From Antitrichia curtipendula (lineage: Eukaryota; Streptophyta; Bryopsida; Hypnales; Leucodontaceae), in assembly GCA_951230915.1 (NCBI GenBank), contig OX579639.1:372001-436000 (forward strand): a DNA stretch of 64,000 bases, in the 5' to 3' direction. The translations under genes were made by a program, and so were the position numbers. Positions 1-11,159 of the stretch are shown piece after piece. The notes under the pieces were generated by a model. That model saw only the letters and a program-made list of their open reading frames with translations. It was not told the origin of the DNA and did no database searches. Each line of letters starts with the position of its first letter. The first letter of the stretch is position 1.

Positions 1-182
1 GTCTTCCGCAGGTTGTTCATGTCAACATAGTCCTGTACTCGCACAGAATGCCTTTGCATGCAAAGAAAGGACCTCCCACGTCTCATGTTATCCCGGAGGC
101 CTCAGTTGTTGCTGCGATGGCGAATCTGGAGGCCGCGGACGCAGCTGTGGAAAAAGACGCAGAAGATGAGGGAGATGACTGA
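1..182 (+). CDS. 3' end of an unidentified ORF (partial)
   Basis: An open frame runs in from the left edge and ends at TGA (180-182), giving about 59 residues. The start of this piece has a VVHVNIVLYSH-like stretch and the end is acidic and alanine-rich (EDEGDD at the C-terminus). The VVHV...YSH pattern faintly recalls the C-terminal end of some retroelement polyproteins, but this is too short to name. No function is assigned. The start codon lies outside the window. Confidence 0.35.
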   Translation, partial: LPQVVHVNIVLYSHRMPLHAKKGPPTSHVIPEASVVAAMANLEAADAAVEKDAEDEGDD

Positions 183-204
183 CGTCTTCAGGTTACCGGA
201 TATG

Positions 205-744
205 TCGGCTACCAGCCGATAGGACACGTGTTGTTCATTGCGTTCACTTTCGGCTTCTGGTGCTTGGATCCAGCACTGAGATCTTGGTGTCGGCTGCCAG
301 CCAATACGCCGGACACTCCTGCGTTTCGAATGCTCCGTTCGGTTACCACGGTGGGATCTGTCCGTCTGTTGTCATCACTTAGTCTCGGTTCCGGTCAGGA
401 ATAAAGTAGCTTCATGTCTTCATCCTCAGTATCCCTAACATTTTCCATTTTCTATTTTCCATTCCCTCGGCTGCCCGCCGACACAGTTAGCCTATATGAT
501 TAGCGCACTAGTGGATACGATATTTCTAGTTGTCGAGAATCTTCTGCTCTTCTCTTATTGAAATTGCATCGGATGTGTATGATTGGGTTTTCAATATATA
601 TAAACTCCTCCGTGGACTTTTTTCCAACTGTTTCTTTATATGGTGCTCACGGAACGGTGACTTTTTCGGCTATGATTTTCATGGTACTGTTTGCATTTGA
701 CTGCATATGTTGTTATGGACTCTCTTATCGGCTGCCAGCCTATA
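205..744. repeat. Four copies of a 17-bp palindromic motif
   Basis: Near-identical copies of TCGGCTGCCAGCCGATA lie at 205-221, 290-306, 467-483 and 728-744. The arms CGGCT and AGCCG are inverted around a 3-nt centre. They follow directly on the partial ORF that ends at 182 and are absent from the rest of this flank. The role is unknown; subterminal repeats of a retroelement or transposon are possible. Confidence 0.6.
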
Positions 745-2065
745 CTTTTTGAGGGGCTCGGGGTGTTTTCTGTTTTAGATCTAGAGGTGATAGGATTCAT
801 ATCATAGGATTTGTATTGGGGATCCGCCTTGGTTTCAGTTCCACGGTTATAAGATACTCTTCTTGGATTACAAGTTCACATTGCCACTGAATCATTTTAC
901 CATGTCTATTTCTCTTCGATGCAAATTCTCCTTCATGATGAATCCATTTTGTTAGACAAGCTCAACAATATGTAGGTGGGCCGCCCACACTTTTCCATCA
1001 TTTTAATCATGGTCTTTTCGTTTTTTAGGTAATTATGCAATATGAATTTGTTCATATTTGGTGTAATTGTCCATAATTAGTTAAATATGGGTTGTATGGA
1101 AAATTTATGATAGATCTTAAGAATCACTTAAGAATTTTTTGTACTAAAATTCATTGGTATTTATGCTTTGTGAGGAAATTTCAAATGGATTGTTCACAAA
1201 CTTGTATGTCATGTTTGCAATTTAGTTTATAGAAATGAAAAATTGTAACAAAACTAGTAGAAAATTTTATATTGATAGAAATCACACTCTTATTTAATAA
1301 AAATTTAATATTGAAACTTGAATATAATTTAAAGACTAATTGAGCTCAAAAATGATGTTTGATTATATGATAATAGGACTAGTTGTTCAAGAATTAATCT
1401 TGGAAAGAGAAGGGTTATTATCAAGGTGGTAACACAAAAATTATTATATTAATATGTCTTTGGATAAACAAGTTCATTCTTAAAGCATGCCTTGTATCCC
1501 ATAATATGTCCCCTCAAAACCAAAAAATTGCAATCTTGTTCATATCGCTATACACCACATCAACTGATGCGACCCTATTAAGGAGGGTACCTCTATATGC
1601 AATTATAACGTTTTTATCAATCCCTTGTAAGGAATCCTTTTCTTTTATTATAGACAAACATCCTCTCATAATGTAATAATGAGGTATAAGTTTTCATTGC
1701 AGTATGTATTATGATGCATGACTTTCTAACTTTAGAAATGATAGATGTCACCTATTGGTCTAAAAATCAAATTACTTTTTACAAATTACCTTGATGATAC
1801 CTCTTGTCTTTTTTAGGTTAAGAATGTCACTCATGATGTAAGCTCCATTTAAGAAACTTGCTAACAATGTTATCAATCAAGACACAATTAACTTCAATAA
1901 ATGTGGATTTCAACCTTGTGGAGATCAATGCCTATATAAATGCACCAAATTCAAAACTGAATTTTTTTTGGAACAATTATAGAGACTTGCATGCCCTTGT
2001 TGCACTGGTGCATTAATGGAGGCATTGATTCATACAAGTTAAAAAAAAAAAACTGCTTGATAACC
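745..2065. other. AT-rich non-coding stretch
   Basis: This stretch is AT-rich with short homopolymers, including a run of A at about 2041-2052. I see no coherent reading frame, RNA gene or bounded element. It ends at the TTAA target site of the piggyBac element. Confidence 0.6.
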
Positions 2066-2069
2066 TTAA

Positions 2070-5000
2070 CCCCAAAAGGACCCTGCGGACGTTTTCTGTC
2101 CTCCGGCAAACTTCTCGTGTGAATACTGAAAAATCGGCATCGAATTAGAGAAAAATGTTAACTATAAGATTGTGAGTCTTCGGGAGCTGAAGAATATGTG
2201 CTAATCAGATCCCAAAAGTGACGTGGCCTTCATTTTATACGCCGAGGGCAGCAAAGCAGGGTTCATGGACAGTGCCAGAAAGGACCCTGCCAGCACGGAT
2301 GGCGCAAGACGGGTCTTCTCTAGTGACCCGGCGGAAGACCGTTGAGGTCCCAAAGTCCGTCCTTCAGGACATAGCCGTTCCCGCCACAAAAAAAACCCTT
2401 TTCTTCATGTACGCGCAAGGAGCTCACACACAGAAAGCAATTTAGAACCAATTTGTGTTTGGATTGTTGGCTGCGAGGACGAGGGTTTAGGGTTCTGATT
2501 GGCTGCTTCCAAGCGGTCGCTATGAGGGTCCTTAGGATTCTTGCAAGGACCACTCTTGGGGGAGAGTGGAATTTGGGGGGGAGCAGATCAGGCGTACTGG
2601 CGATGGCGACCATCGGAAGGAATTGGCGGCGAAGGCGGCGAGGCAGAATCCCACTCTCGCAATTGTGATGGCGTTCCTGTAAGGAAATCAGGTCGTGGGG
2701 TGAGCGACAGCTTTGTTTTGCCTTTTTATTTCCGCCCACGACTTGATTTCATTGCAGTTGATCTCCAACATCTGTACCTCTGTGGTTTTTGGCGATGGCA
2801 GGATGGCGAACGTTGGCAGTGATTGCACTCTCCAAATTCCACAATCTCGACAGGACCAAGCACTTATAATTGATACTTGGCTAGTGGAGATTCAAGCAAG
2901 CCAAAATCAGCGGGAACGAGTCTTGCGTTGCTTGAACGATCAACACTTATTGTCCCTCCCGCGATGCACTAAGATTTTTGTGTTGCCTGAGGTGCTCAAA
3001 GCAACGCATTGGCGAATTCTGTTTTACAGCAATGTCGCTTTCATTTTAGGCTGGAAACACAGGCGAGATTTTCCAGACGAATTGTTCCATGTTGTGCGAG
3101 ACATTTGGCCAGACGAAGATGACCGATCAACCGCAATGTACCAAAGAGGCTGCCCGGATGGCGGCACATGGGAGGTTGCAGCAGCGAAGCCCGGCCTGCA
3201 AGCAGAGAGTGAAGCGGCGGGAGAGAGAGAGCGTGCGGCAAGCGCCAGTGACGCAGACGGAGTCGGGCTTGCAAGGGGAGGGTTTGGATTCGGCCCCCGT
3301 GTCTCCAATGGCCCTTGTATTGACAAGTCCGGTGAATGCTTTGTCGCCTCTTCTTCCACCCACGAATCGAAGGAGATTAGAGTTGTTTCCGATCGGGACG
3401 CCGCCGTTGGTGCAAGGCAGCGAAGACTCTCAAATTCGCCAGACAGCTTGCAATCCACCGGCCGTTGTGGTCACCAAGATCACCAAATCCAAAGGCGGGA
3501 GTTCGGCCACACTCAGGCTGAAGACTAGCTGCTCATTGCAAGGGAGACTGAGCACAAGGGCGAAGGAGCTTGCGAGGGTAGTCATTGCAGTGCCCGGAGG
3601 GGAAGGGAGAGCTGTGGATCCCCCGTCCTGTAGAGATGGCAGTCGGGGTGGTCCGCGAGGGCGTGGAAGGGGAAGGGGAAGGGGCAAGGGTCTTCACTTT
3701 GATGGGGGGCAGATTGGGAATTCAATGGAGGCCTCAGTAGCGGATAGGGCGGGGAAAGGACGTGGTGGGCGGAAGGGGAAGGGCGGCAGGAGGCTGAAAT
3801 CAGTGGTCCCTATTTTAGGTGACATTCAGACACCACCGGATTGGGTGCAACCTAAAATTCGGGTAGACAGGCAAGAGTCACCACGACGTTTGAGGGGGAG
3901 CGTTTCACAGAATTTGTTGTTTCGAATGCAAGACTCACGACATGCACTAGAGAGATTGGTTGCGGGAGATGTGGGTGGAGAACAATATCCTCTAGTGGAA
4001 GTTACAGAGCTGGAGGATGAGAGCGAATTCAACCTCGACTGCAAAGAGACGCCAGGATCCGGTTGTGATAGTGCGGAGCGCCTTCGAGTAATCCGTGAAG
4101 GCAAACGGCCTTTAGTACATGGCGGGGAATTCAACAACGGCCGGAGGAGGAGGGACAGCCTCGACTGGTACAACTCTTGCTCAGATGGGGGGGTTGTATG
4201 CATCTCGGTGACATTGAGGGTAGCCTTCCTGTTATTGAAACCCAAGGCGGCTCAATTATCGTGACCCATGTGTGGGTGCCTCGTCCCGTGCTCGGACTGA
4301 GCCCTACAGTAGGAGAGGCCAACATGTTGATAGGAGAGGTTTTGCGTGAATTCCAACACCTCATTACTGGATCAGCTATGTATAAAGTTGACTTCGGTGG
4401 CGTGCTGGGGACACAAGCTGTAGAAAAGGACAAATGTGTTCCTGCTGGCGAAAGGGATGTGGCTACTGCGGCTGTGGGTAGCGAAGATTGCAGCATTGAG
4501 AATATGGTGCAGACTCAAGACTCTACTTTCACATTACAATTGCCGAGTTACCTTGCCGATGGAGGGGACGAAAGCGATGAAGAAAGCGTTGATCCAGATT
4601 GGGAGGCAGCGTTTGGCGATTAGCAAGGGAACAGCGACTCAGGTAACTCTGACTGGGTCCTGTCCGATGAGGGTAGTGATCCTGAAATTGTAGAGGATAG
4701 TAATATGGATGCCCCTGATTTAGAATTCGACTCTTTAGGATTTGAACATCGTTATGCTCCACAGCACTGGGAGGATTTGAGTACGACTCTTCTCCCCCAA
4801 CGCTTTCTTTTCACCGGCCCAACTCCGGGGCCGGTCCGTCGCCTAAGTCGTCGTCCAATGGCTCCACATGAGTTCTTCGAACCATATTGGCCAGCCCAAA
4901 CCTTGATTAGGATTTGTGATCAAACGAATCGTTATGCCAAACAGGTTAGGTTTAATAATCCTCAGAAAACTAACGGCGGGGCAAACTGGGAAGATGTATC

Positions 5001-7490
5001 GCCGAGAGAGATTAGGTGTTGGTTAGGAATTTGCATTTACATGGGCCTAAAGAAGTTACCTAATATTCATTTGTACTGGGACAAAAGGAAGTTCTTCGGC
5101 TGCCCCCTCGTAAGGGCAGCCATGCGTAGAGCACGGTTTGAGGCGATTTGTAGTAACATCCACTTAGTTGACAATTCTACATTAGTTATAGACAAGGCAG
5201 ATGCTTGCTACGACAAAATAGCAAAGGTGCGATGGGTCATAGAGTCGTTTGTGCGTACCTGCAAGGAGTTATACAATTGTGAGCGCCACATTTGCGTGGA
5301 CGAAATTATGATCCCCCACCGTGGTAGAAGGTGCGCCATCAAACAATATATGCCTGCGAAGCCCGTGAAGTACGGAATCAAGGTCTGGTGCTGCGCAAAT
5401 AGTAAATCACGATACGTTTACGATTTGCAAGTGTATACTGGTCGAAAGGGAGCAACTCCTGAGAAGGAACTTGGGTTCAAGGTCGTGAAGGCATTGGTGC
5501 AGGATCTGGAAGGGCTAGGTCATGTAGTCGTGACAGACCGTTTCTTCACATCGCCGAAACTTTTTGACTATCTCTTCAGGCAAGGCTTCTTTGCAACAGG
5601 CACTGTAATGCCCAACCGACTTGGCATGCCTCCAAACCTTGCAGCATACTCACGTGTAGAGGGAGAGCGTGGTGGACTCATTATCCAGATGCATCGCTCT
5701 CGTTGTATGTCAGCCATTGTTTGGTTTGACCGCATTCCCATTTTCCTTCTTAGCTCATCAGTAGACCCAATAGCGGAGGGAACTTCGTGTTACAGATGGA
5801 CAAGGCAGGAAGGGCGAAAGGCTTTCCATACCTCTCCCATGTTGCTTGAGTACCAGGAAATGATGCGGGGGGTAGATTTAGTAGACCAATGTCGAAGTGA
5901 ATATACAGCGCAGCTGCGGTCCCACAAGTGGTGGCACCGCTTGTTGCTATTTATTCTTGATACCAGTCTGCAAAATTCGTATGTCTTATACAAGACCCAC
6001 GCAATTGGTTCTAAACAGAAGCGGATGATGACCAGAATCGAATTCCATTATGCGGTGGCAAATTGGCTGTGTGACACTGAGGTGCGGCCTGGTCGCACTG
6101 GTGCGTCTTTCAATTTCAGTGATTGCGGGCTCCACTTCTTTGCGAGGCACCCGAAGCTGCGTGCCAAGTGCATAATCTGCGGTAGAAAACAAATCCGATA
6201 TTGCCCGGGCTGCGGGGGGGCTTATATGTGTGAAGGTTCGTGTTATTTGAAGGTCCACACAATTCCCAAGTATGCCGCCCAGGTATTGAAGTGACAAATT
6301 TTGCAGGTTTGGTAAAGGAGCCGCGAGGAGCCTGTGAGGGCGTGGCGGCTTCATCTTGTTGCGGGGAAGACACCGCAAGCCACCTCGACGGCAACTTCAG
6401 TGCAAAGACTGTGTCTTTTCTATCCTGGCTTGCATCTCCATAGGTACTGTTGTTTTGAATCCATAGCTGCCTCCCCCTAGCGTAGCTTACGGCCTTTGAT
6501 TACAGTCTTCTCAGTTTTATAGAGCGTCATTTTGTTGAGTTTGGAGAAATTGCACTGTAAGTGCCGATACTCTATTTTTGGAGAATCACGATTTTTGAAG
6601 ACATTTGAATTTGATGGCAGTTAGTTCAAATTGGTTTTGTGTGTTGTGGTAATTGTGCACACAGAGAGTATTTGTGAGTTTGTAGTACAGTTTTGCGTTA
6701 TTCTTCATCGCCGTTGTTGCACGGACAGCTCCCTTCGAAGACGATGGTTCGGACAGGGTGTAGCCGAAGGAGCGGAAAACGGTTAGTCTTTCAGTCCAGC
6801 ATGGCTAATTCGTTACCTGCCACTTGGTCATGTTCGTGCAACAGCTCATCTAAACCACGCTATTTTCTCACGCCACGGGTGTTTCCCGCCGAGGGCACCC
6901 TTTCTTTCACCGGATCACCTTCATTCTCACTCCGAGGTCTCTGCAGTTGTCGAATGAACCGTTCGATTTCTGCAAAATCTGGTTCAAAAATACTATCTTG
7001 CAAGCCTGACCACTCTCACCGTTCAGATGATCTTTTCACCGTCCCTATTTTTTGGGAAAAATCATCGATGCTTGCACCGATGCCCTGGCAACTTTGAAGA
7101 CGTTGAACTTTGGCAGAACGGTGCCAGTTCAGTTTTGTCTCTACCGTTGTTTTTTTCTTGTGAATGTGTGTCGTGTATTCCCCCCGACCTAGTCCAACAA
7201 TTGGCATGTCAATCCAGTAAGTATTCATCCTACAGCACTCATCGAAGTTTCCAGCCATCTCCAGAAAGCGTGTTTCAGGAAGCGTGCACGTCGGGAACTG
7301 GGTGAATCTGCAGCGGTTTGCCAAACATTTTGTTGAAATGAAAAATTCTGGCACGATCCTTGAAGACTTTCCCCTAAATCCATACGGTTACATCTTCGGC
7401 TATAGATTGGCAGGTATTTATAGAATTTGAATCATTATTGCCTCTCTGACGCGGCTTACACTTTTGGGAAATTCCAGGGTCGTTTTGGGG
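2070..7490 (+). mobile_element. Complete piggyBac-type DNA transposon
   Basis: TTAA stands directly outside both ends (2066-2069 and 7491-7494), as expected for piggyBac target-site duplication. The terminal inverted repeats are 2070-2085 (CCCCAAAAGGACCCTG) and 7475-7490, which match at 15 of 16 positions. The element is 5,421 bp and encloses one transposase gene on the plus strand (2803-6294), with about 730 bp of leader and 1.2 kb after the gene. The TTAA site, CCC-starting repeats and DDD transposase inside agree with one another. The gene carries lesions, so this copy is probably not autonomous now. I see no convincing second gene in the 3' kilobase. Confidence 0.93.
2803..6294 (+). pseudogene. 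piggyBac transposase (DDE_Tnp_1_7 type), lightly damaged
   Basis: The core lies in 4705-6294. Counting from the Met at 4705, the three catalytic aspartates are about residue 199 (VDEIMIPHRGR), 278 (VVTDRFFTS) and 391 (GVDLVDQ). A C-terminal Cys-rich finger (CIICGRK...CPGCGG...C) follows. An acidic stretch (DESDEESVDPDW) precedes the core, as is common in this family. The frame is open upstream to 4177 except for one TAG (4621-4623), which is followed by CAA GGG. Further upstream the coding signal shifts frame near the G run at 4187-4193 and again near 3120-3160. The earliest plausible Met is at 2803. That upstream part includes a basic Gly-Arg-rich region around 3640-3800 and may be a long N-terminal extension or a separate ORF. 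The stop is TGA at 6292-6294. The core identification is secure; the N-terminal joining is inference. Confidence 0.88.
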
Positions 7491-7494
7491 TTAA

Positions 7495-10400
7495 GGATCT
7501 AAAGTTGCATTAGTAAAAACTTGAATTTTTTAGAGGGTTGTTTGACCCTAGCCAGCAATGCAAATACAAAAAACGTGAAATTTTAAAATTTTTAAAATTA
7601 TATACCAAGAAAATGTCTTAAGTGCCACACTAGATTACAATTTTTAAATTTTTCCCCAGAGAGATTACTTAGTGTATTTATAACAAATCACGTGCGTTCA
7701 AGTGACTTTTTGGTCCTCTATTCCCTTTTTAATAAAGTATTTTTTCAACCTATAATTTTGAACTTTGTTTAATAATGACTATAGGTTTCTATTGCCAAAA
7801 ATTCCCAATCAAACAACATATGAAATGATTTCTAAAATAGGTTGAAAAATGAACTGAAATAGCATGTTTTTCTACTCAAATATTTATAGAGAATGCATTT
7901 AGATGACCATTGCATCATTATTCAAGAAAAATGAATTTTAAAAAAAGAGTTATTTTTAGCAATTTTTTGTTCATTCTTTACACAATTTTTTCTTATATAA
8001 TATAACGATGTGAAAGTTATTTTCAGTTCTCTAGTGTATTTCTTTACTTCAAAAATTTGTAACTAATTATAATTAAAAAATAAAAATATCAATAATCCAA
8101 AACATAAACTTTCAAAGTCTGTACAAAAATCTACTCATATATATAATTTAAAATTTAGGACATAATATAAGGGGTTTAAAATCTTAACACACATAGTGTC
8201 TAATGGATACTAAGTGATCTCCCCGGAAAATTTTCTAATGTTTTGTACCGGGTTTTTTTTATGCTTTGATTTAGTCCCTCATGCTCATGCTGTGTCGTAA
8301 GCATGCTATGGTTTTTTATCCAAGCACATTCATTTGGAATCTCCTAAACTAGATCTTAGAACTTAAGCTCAAAGGCACTCTAAAGGAGAACATCTCATTT
8401 CAAGCCCTATTTTTTGACCCCAAATCAATTGGTCAATAATTCAATTTTAGTGGAGTCTCATTTATCTGATTCCTACTTTTTAAAGGATGGTTTAGAATAA
8501 GTCTTGGATAGGTACAACACTATCTTTTCACTTCAAATATTTACAAAAATATTAGGAAAACAAACACAATTTTAAGATATTTTTTGTCAATGTATTTTTT
8601 CCCCGAAGGCTAATTAACACAAATTAATCAATTATAAGTCTTGATAACAAAAGGGGCAAATTTCTTAAAGAGTCATGAATAGACTGAATTATCTTAATGT
8701 AGTTTTGTTGGACCTTGGAATTTTAGAACGAGGGCCAAAGGGCACTGTCGCTATTATGTGAACCTAGGATCATAAGTACATGAGCACAAGAGTCTATACA
8801 TCTATGTTATAGGTGTCTATATTATAAAAACCTTCCATGATTATAGTTTACCTATATTATAGGTGTTTATATTATAAGCACCTTCAATTATGGTTGTAGA
8901 ATATCTACTTATACATATATCCAAGGCTCATATGCTTGCATTTCTATGTTCACATGCTAGCAAGCCATCATTGATTTGTAAGTATGTATTAATGTCCCAT
9001 CACCAAACACTTTTTGTCTTTAGTCCTTCATACCATTAGAGGATTAAGTATTGTAGACTCAATCCAAGTGTTAAGGCATGTTAAAATGAAATATGGAGAA
9101 GTACAAGCATGCTTATGAATGCACTTACTGTGTTTGGGGCATACACTTGTATAGATATAGGTATAAAGTAGGAAGTCCATTTGCAGCCTATTGTGGTTTG
9201 AATTAGGAGTTCGACTCATGTGGTTGCTGAAATATTTTAATTTTTTCCCCACACTAGTGAAAAATAATGAGAGCAATTGAAATTTTATTTATTTTACAAA
9301 GTATGAATTTGCTATGAATTTTTGAAGTGTTCAATGCATCATGGCCCAAAAGAGTCTCATGACTACCTTGGAGCCAATAAAATTAGAATCCATTATGCTC
9401 ATTTTGCTCACCTATAGCAAATATAGTCAATCTAGAAAGTCAATTCTTACAATGAGCTCTCATTGAAAAATTGAAAGTACTTTATGAAATCACTAATCAT
9501 TTTATTACTATCATAGAAGACATGCATTGAAGCCAAAATCTCAAAAACCACAACGGATGTCCACCATGGGTGACAACAATTGGTATCTAATATGGATCAT
9601 TTGACCACAATAGGCTGTTTTACCTTGTTGTCTTTACAAATTTGTTATATAAAAAGGACGAATTTATCAAAGGAAGGTTTATTCCAAAAGTATTTTGATT
9701 AGTTGATTTTTGTCACAAAATATATACATTGAAATATATACATTGTTGTTGGTGAAAACAAAATCACAATTATCTAAATACTGTAAACCCTAGGGGCAAT
9801 TCCTTGGATGCAAATGTACCGTACATAATGTACATGTTTCAATGGCAATCTACAAGTGTCCCTTTCCGAATTGTGGAACATGGAAGTGACAATATACAAG
9901 TGTCCCTTCAGTCTTGATTTGTGGAGCAATGCAAGATATTTTTGCCATGTATACAGGCTACATGGTTGTGTTTGTAGAATTCATGAAGTTGGTGACTTTT
10001 CAACCCAATTCCAGCCCTAGGACCCTTATTGCATTCTGCAATTTCTACGATATTAGCATGGAAGAGAGCCAAATTAAGTCCAAGATGGAATTGGACTCAG
10101 GTTCATAATGGGAGTTGCCAAAGCCGGTTATATCTCCGAAAGTCAAACAAGAAACAGAAAGAATGGGACAATGTCCGGGGAGTACCGGCATTTAGTTACG
10201 ACCTAGCCGAAATTTTTAGAAGATTTCCGAATGACATAGAAAAGATTGGGATGAGGTACCGGCCCCCCAAATGCAAAATTCGGAAATTGACCGGCTAGGA
10301 TAAAAAACTTGCGGCAATTTGACCGGCTACCACAAAAAAATTTAGGATTTCTACCGTTTCATTATATTTTTTTTAGGTAGGCAGCCGAGGGAAGTAGGGG

Positions 10401-11050
10401 TAAGTCGGAATTTTTTGGAAGGGGGGTCTGAAGTCTCAACTCTAGACTTTGGAGTAGTGGAGTTTGAGTTTTTGGGACTTGGGAGCATTGCTTGTGGATG
10501 AATGTGTGATTATTGAGTGTTTGAGTGTCTGTCTATCTGAGTCTCAGAGCCATTGGAACTTGGGAGCGATTTTAGCATCTACCTCGTCCAAATGATCCCA
10601 CCACACATCCGAAACTTGAATTCAATTTTCCACTTTCATTCGTGAAATTAGGGTTCAAAAGTTCAATGCATCGCAATCATCAGTCACTGCCTCAGTTGCA
10701 GTAAGTCTGAAATTAGGGTTCGGTGCTTTAGAAGGACCCAAGGAGGACGATGATGATATACTCCATGATGCCATACTCTTGTGGAAGAATGAAACAAAAT
10801 ACAAATATCTTTATGCTAAACCGTCTACCTATTTGTCTGATCTAGGTCCTAGCCCAAGCAATGCATCTTCTTCATTTGGAGATGTACATTAGTAGGAGAC
10901 ACAATTGTCTTAGCTTGTTATGACTTATGTGGCATTGTTGTATTTCTTTTCCTATGTGATTTTGATTTTTGTGAATGTTGTTTTCATTTTTGTGAATGGT
11001 ATTTTGTGGGTGTGTTGTACTAATTGTGGCATGTCGTATTAACAAGTCTC
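7495..11050. other. AT-rich intergenic DNA without recognisable genes
   Basis: No coherent coding frame, terminal repeats or RNA gene was found. A small imperfect duplication with the core TATATTATAGGTGT occurs around 8,800-8,880. From about 10,110 the DNA becomes less AT-rich, with several CCGG-containing words (10,110-10,330) that recur loosely at 11,290-11,430. I could not define a unit. Confidence 0.5.
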
Positions 11051-11053
11051 TCC

Positions 11054-11089
11054 AAAATGCATGGATCCTTTCTTAGATCCATGCATTTT
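11054..11089. repeat. 14-bp perfect inverted repeat
   Basis: AAAATGCATGGATC (11054-11067) is perfectly inverted at 11076-11089 with an 8-nt spacer. It ends 12 bp before the tRNA-like stretch at 11102-11153. It could be a small foldback or part of the same SINE-like remnant. Confidence 0.7.
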
Positions 11090-11101
11090 AGGAAGGCTAC
11101 A

Positions 11102-11153
11102 TCCTTGGCCCTAAACCGATAGGGGCAATGCCAGGTTCAAATCCTGCCAAGGA
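11102..11153 (+). other. tRNA-like remnant with intact B box
   Basis: A 7-bp acceptor-like stem (TCCTTGG 11102-11108 with CCAAGGA 11147-11153) encloses two hairpins. The first is anticodon-like: CCCT/AGGG with an 8-nt loop, 11109-11124. The second is T-arm-like: CAGG/CCTG around TTCAAAT, 11132-11146. GGTTCAAATCC fits the RNA polymerase III B-box consensus. There is no D arm and the total is only 52 nt, so this is not a normal cytosolic tRNA gene. A SINE fragment or tRNA pseudogene is likelier. Confidence 0.35.
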
Positions 11154-11159
11154 TTTTGC

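Noticed and set aside
7016..7354. A 112-codon minus-strand frame in the 3' part of the piggyBac element
   Set aside because: It lacks an ATG at its start and any recognisable domain; no second gene can be supported.
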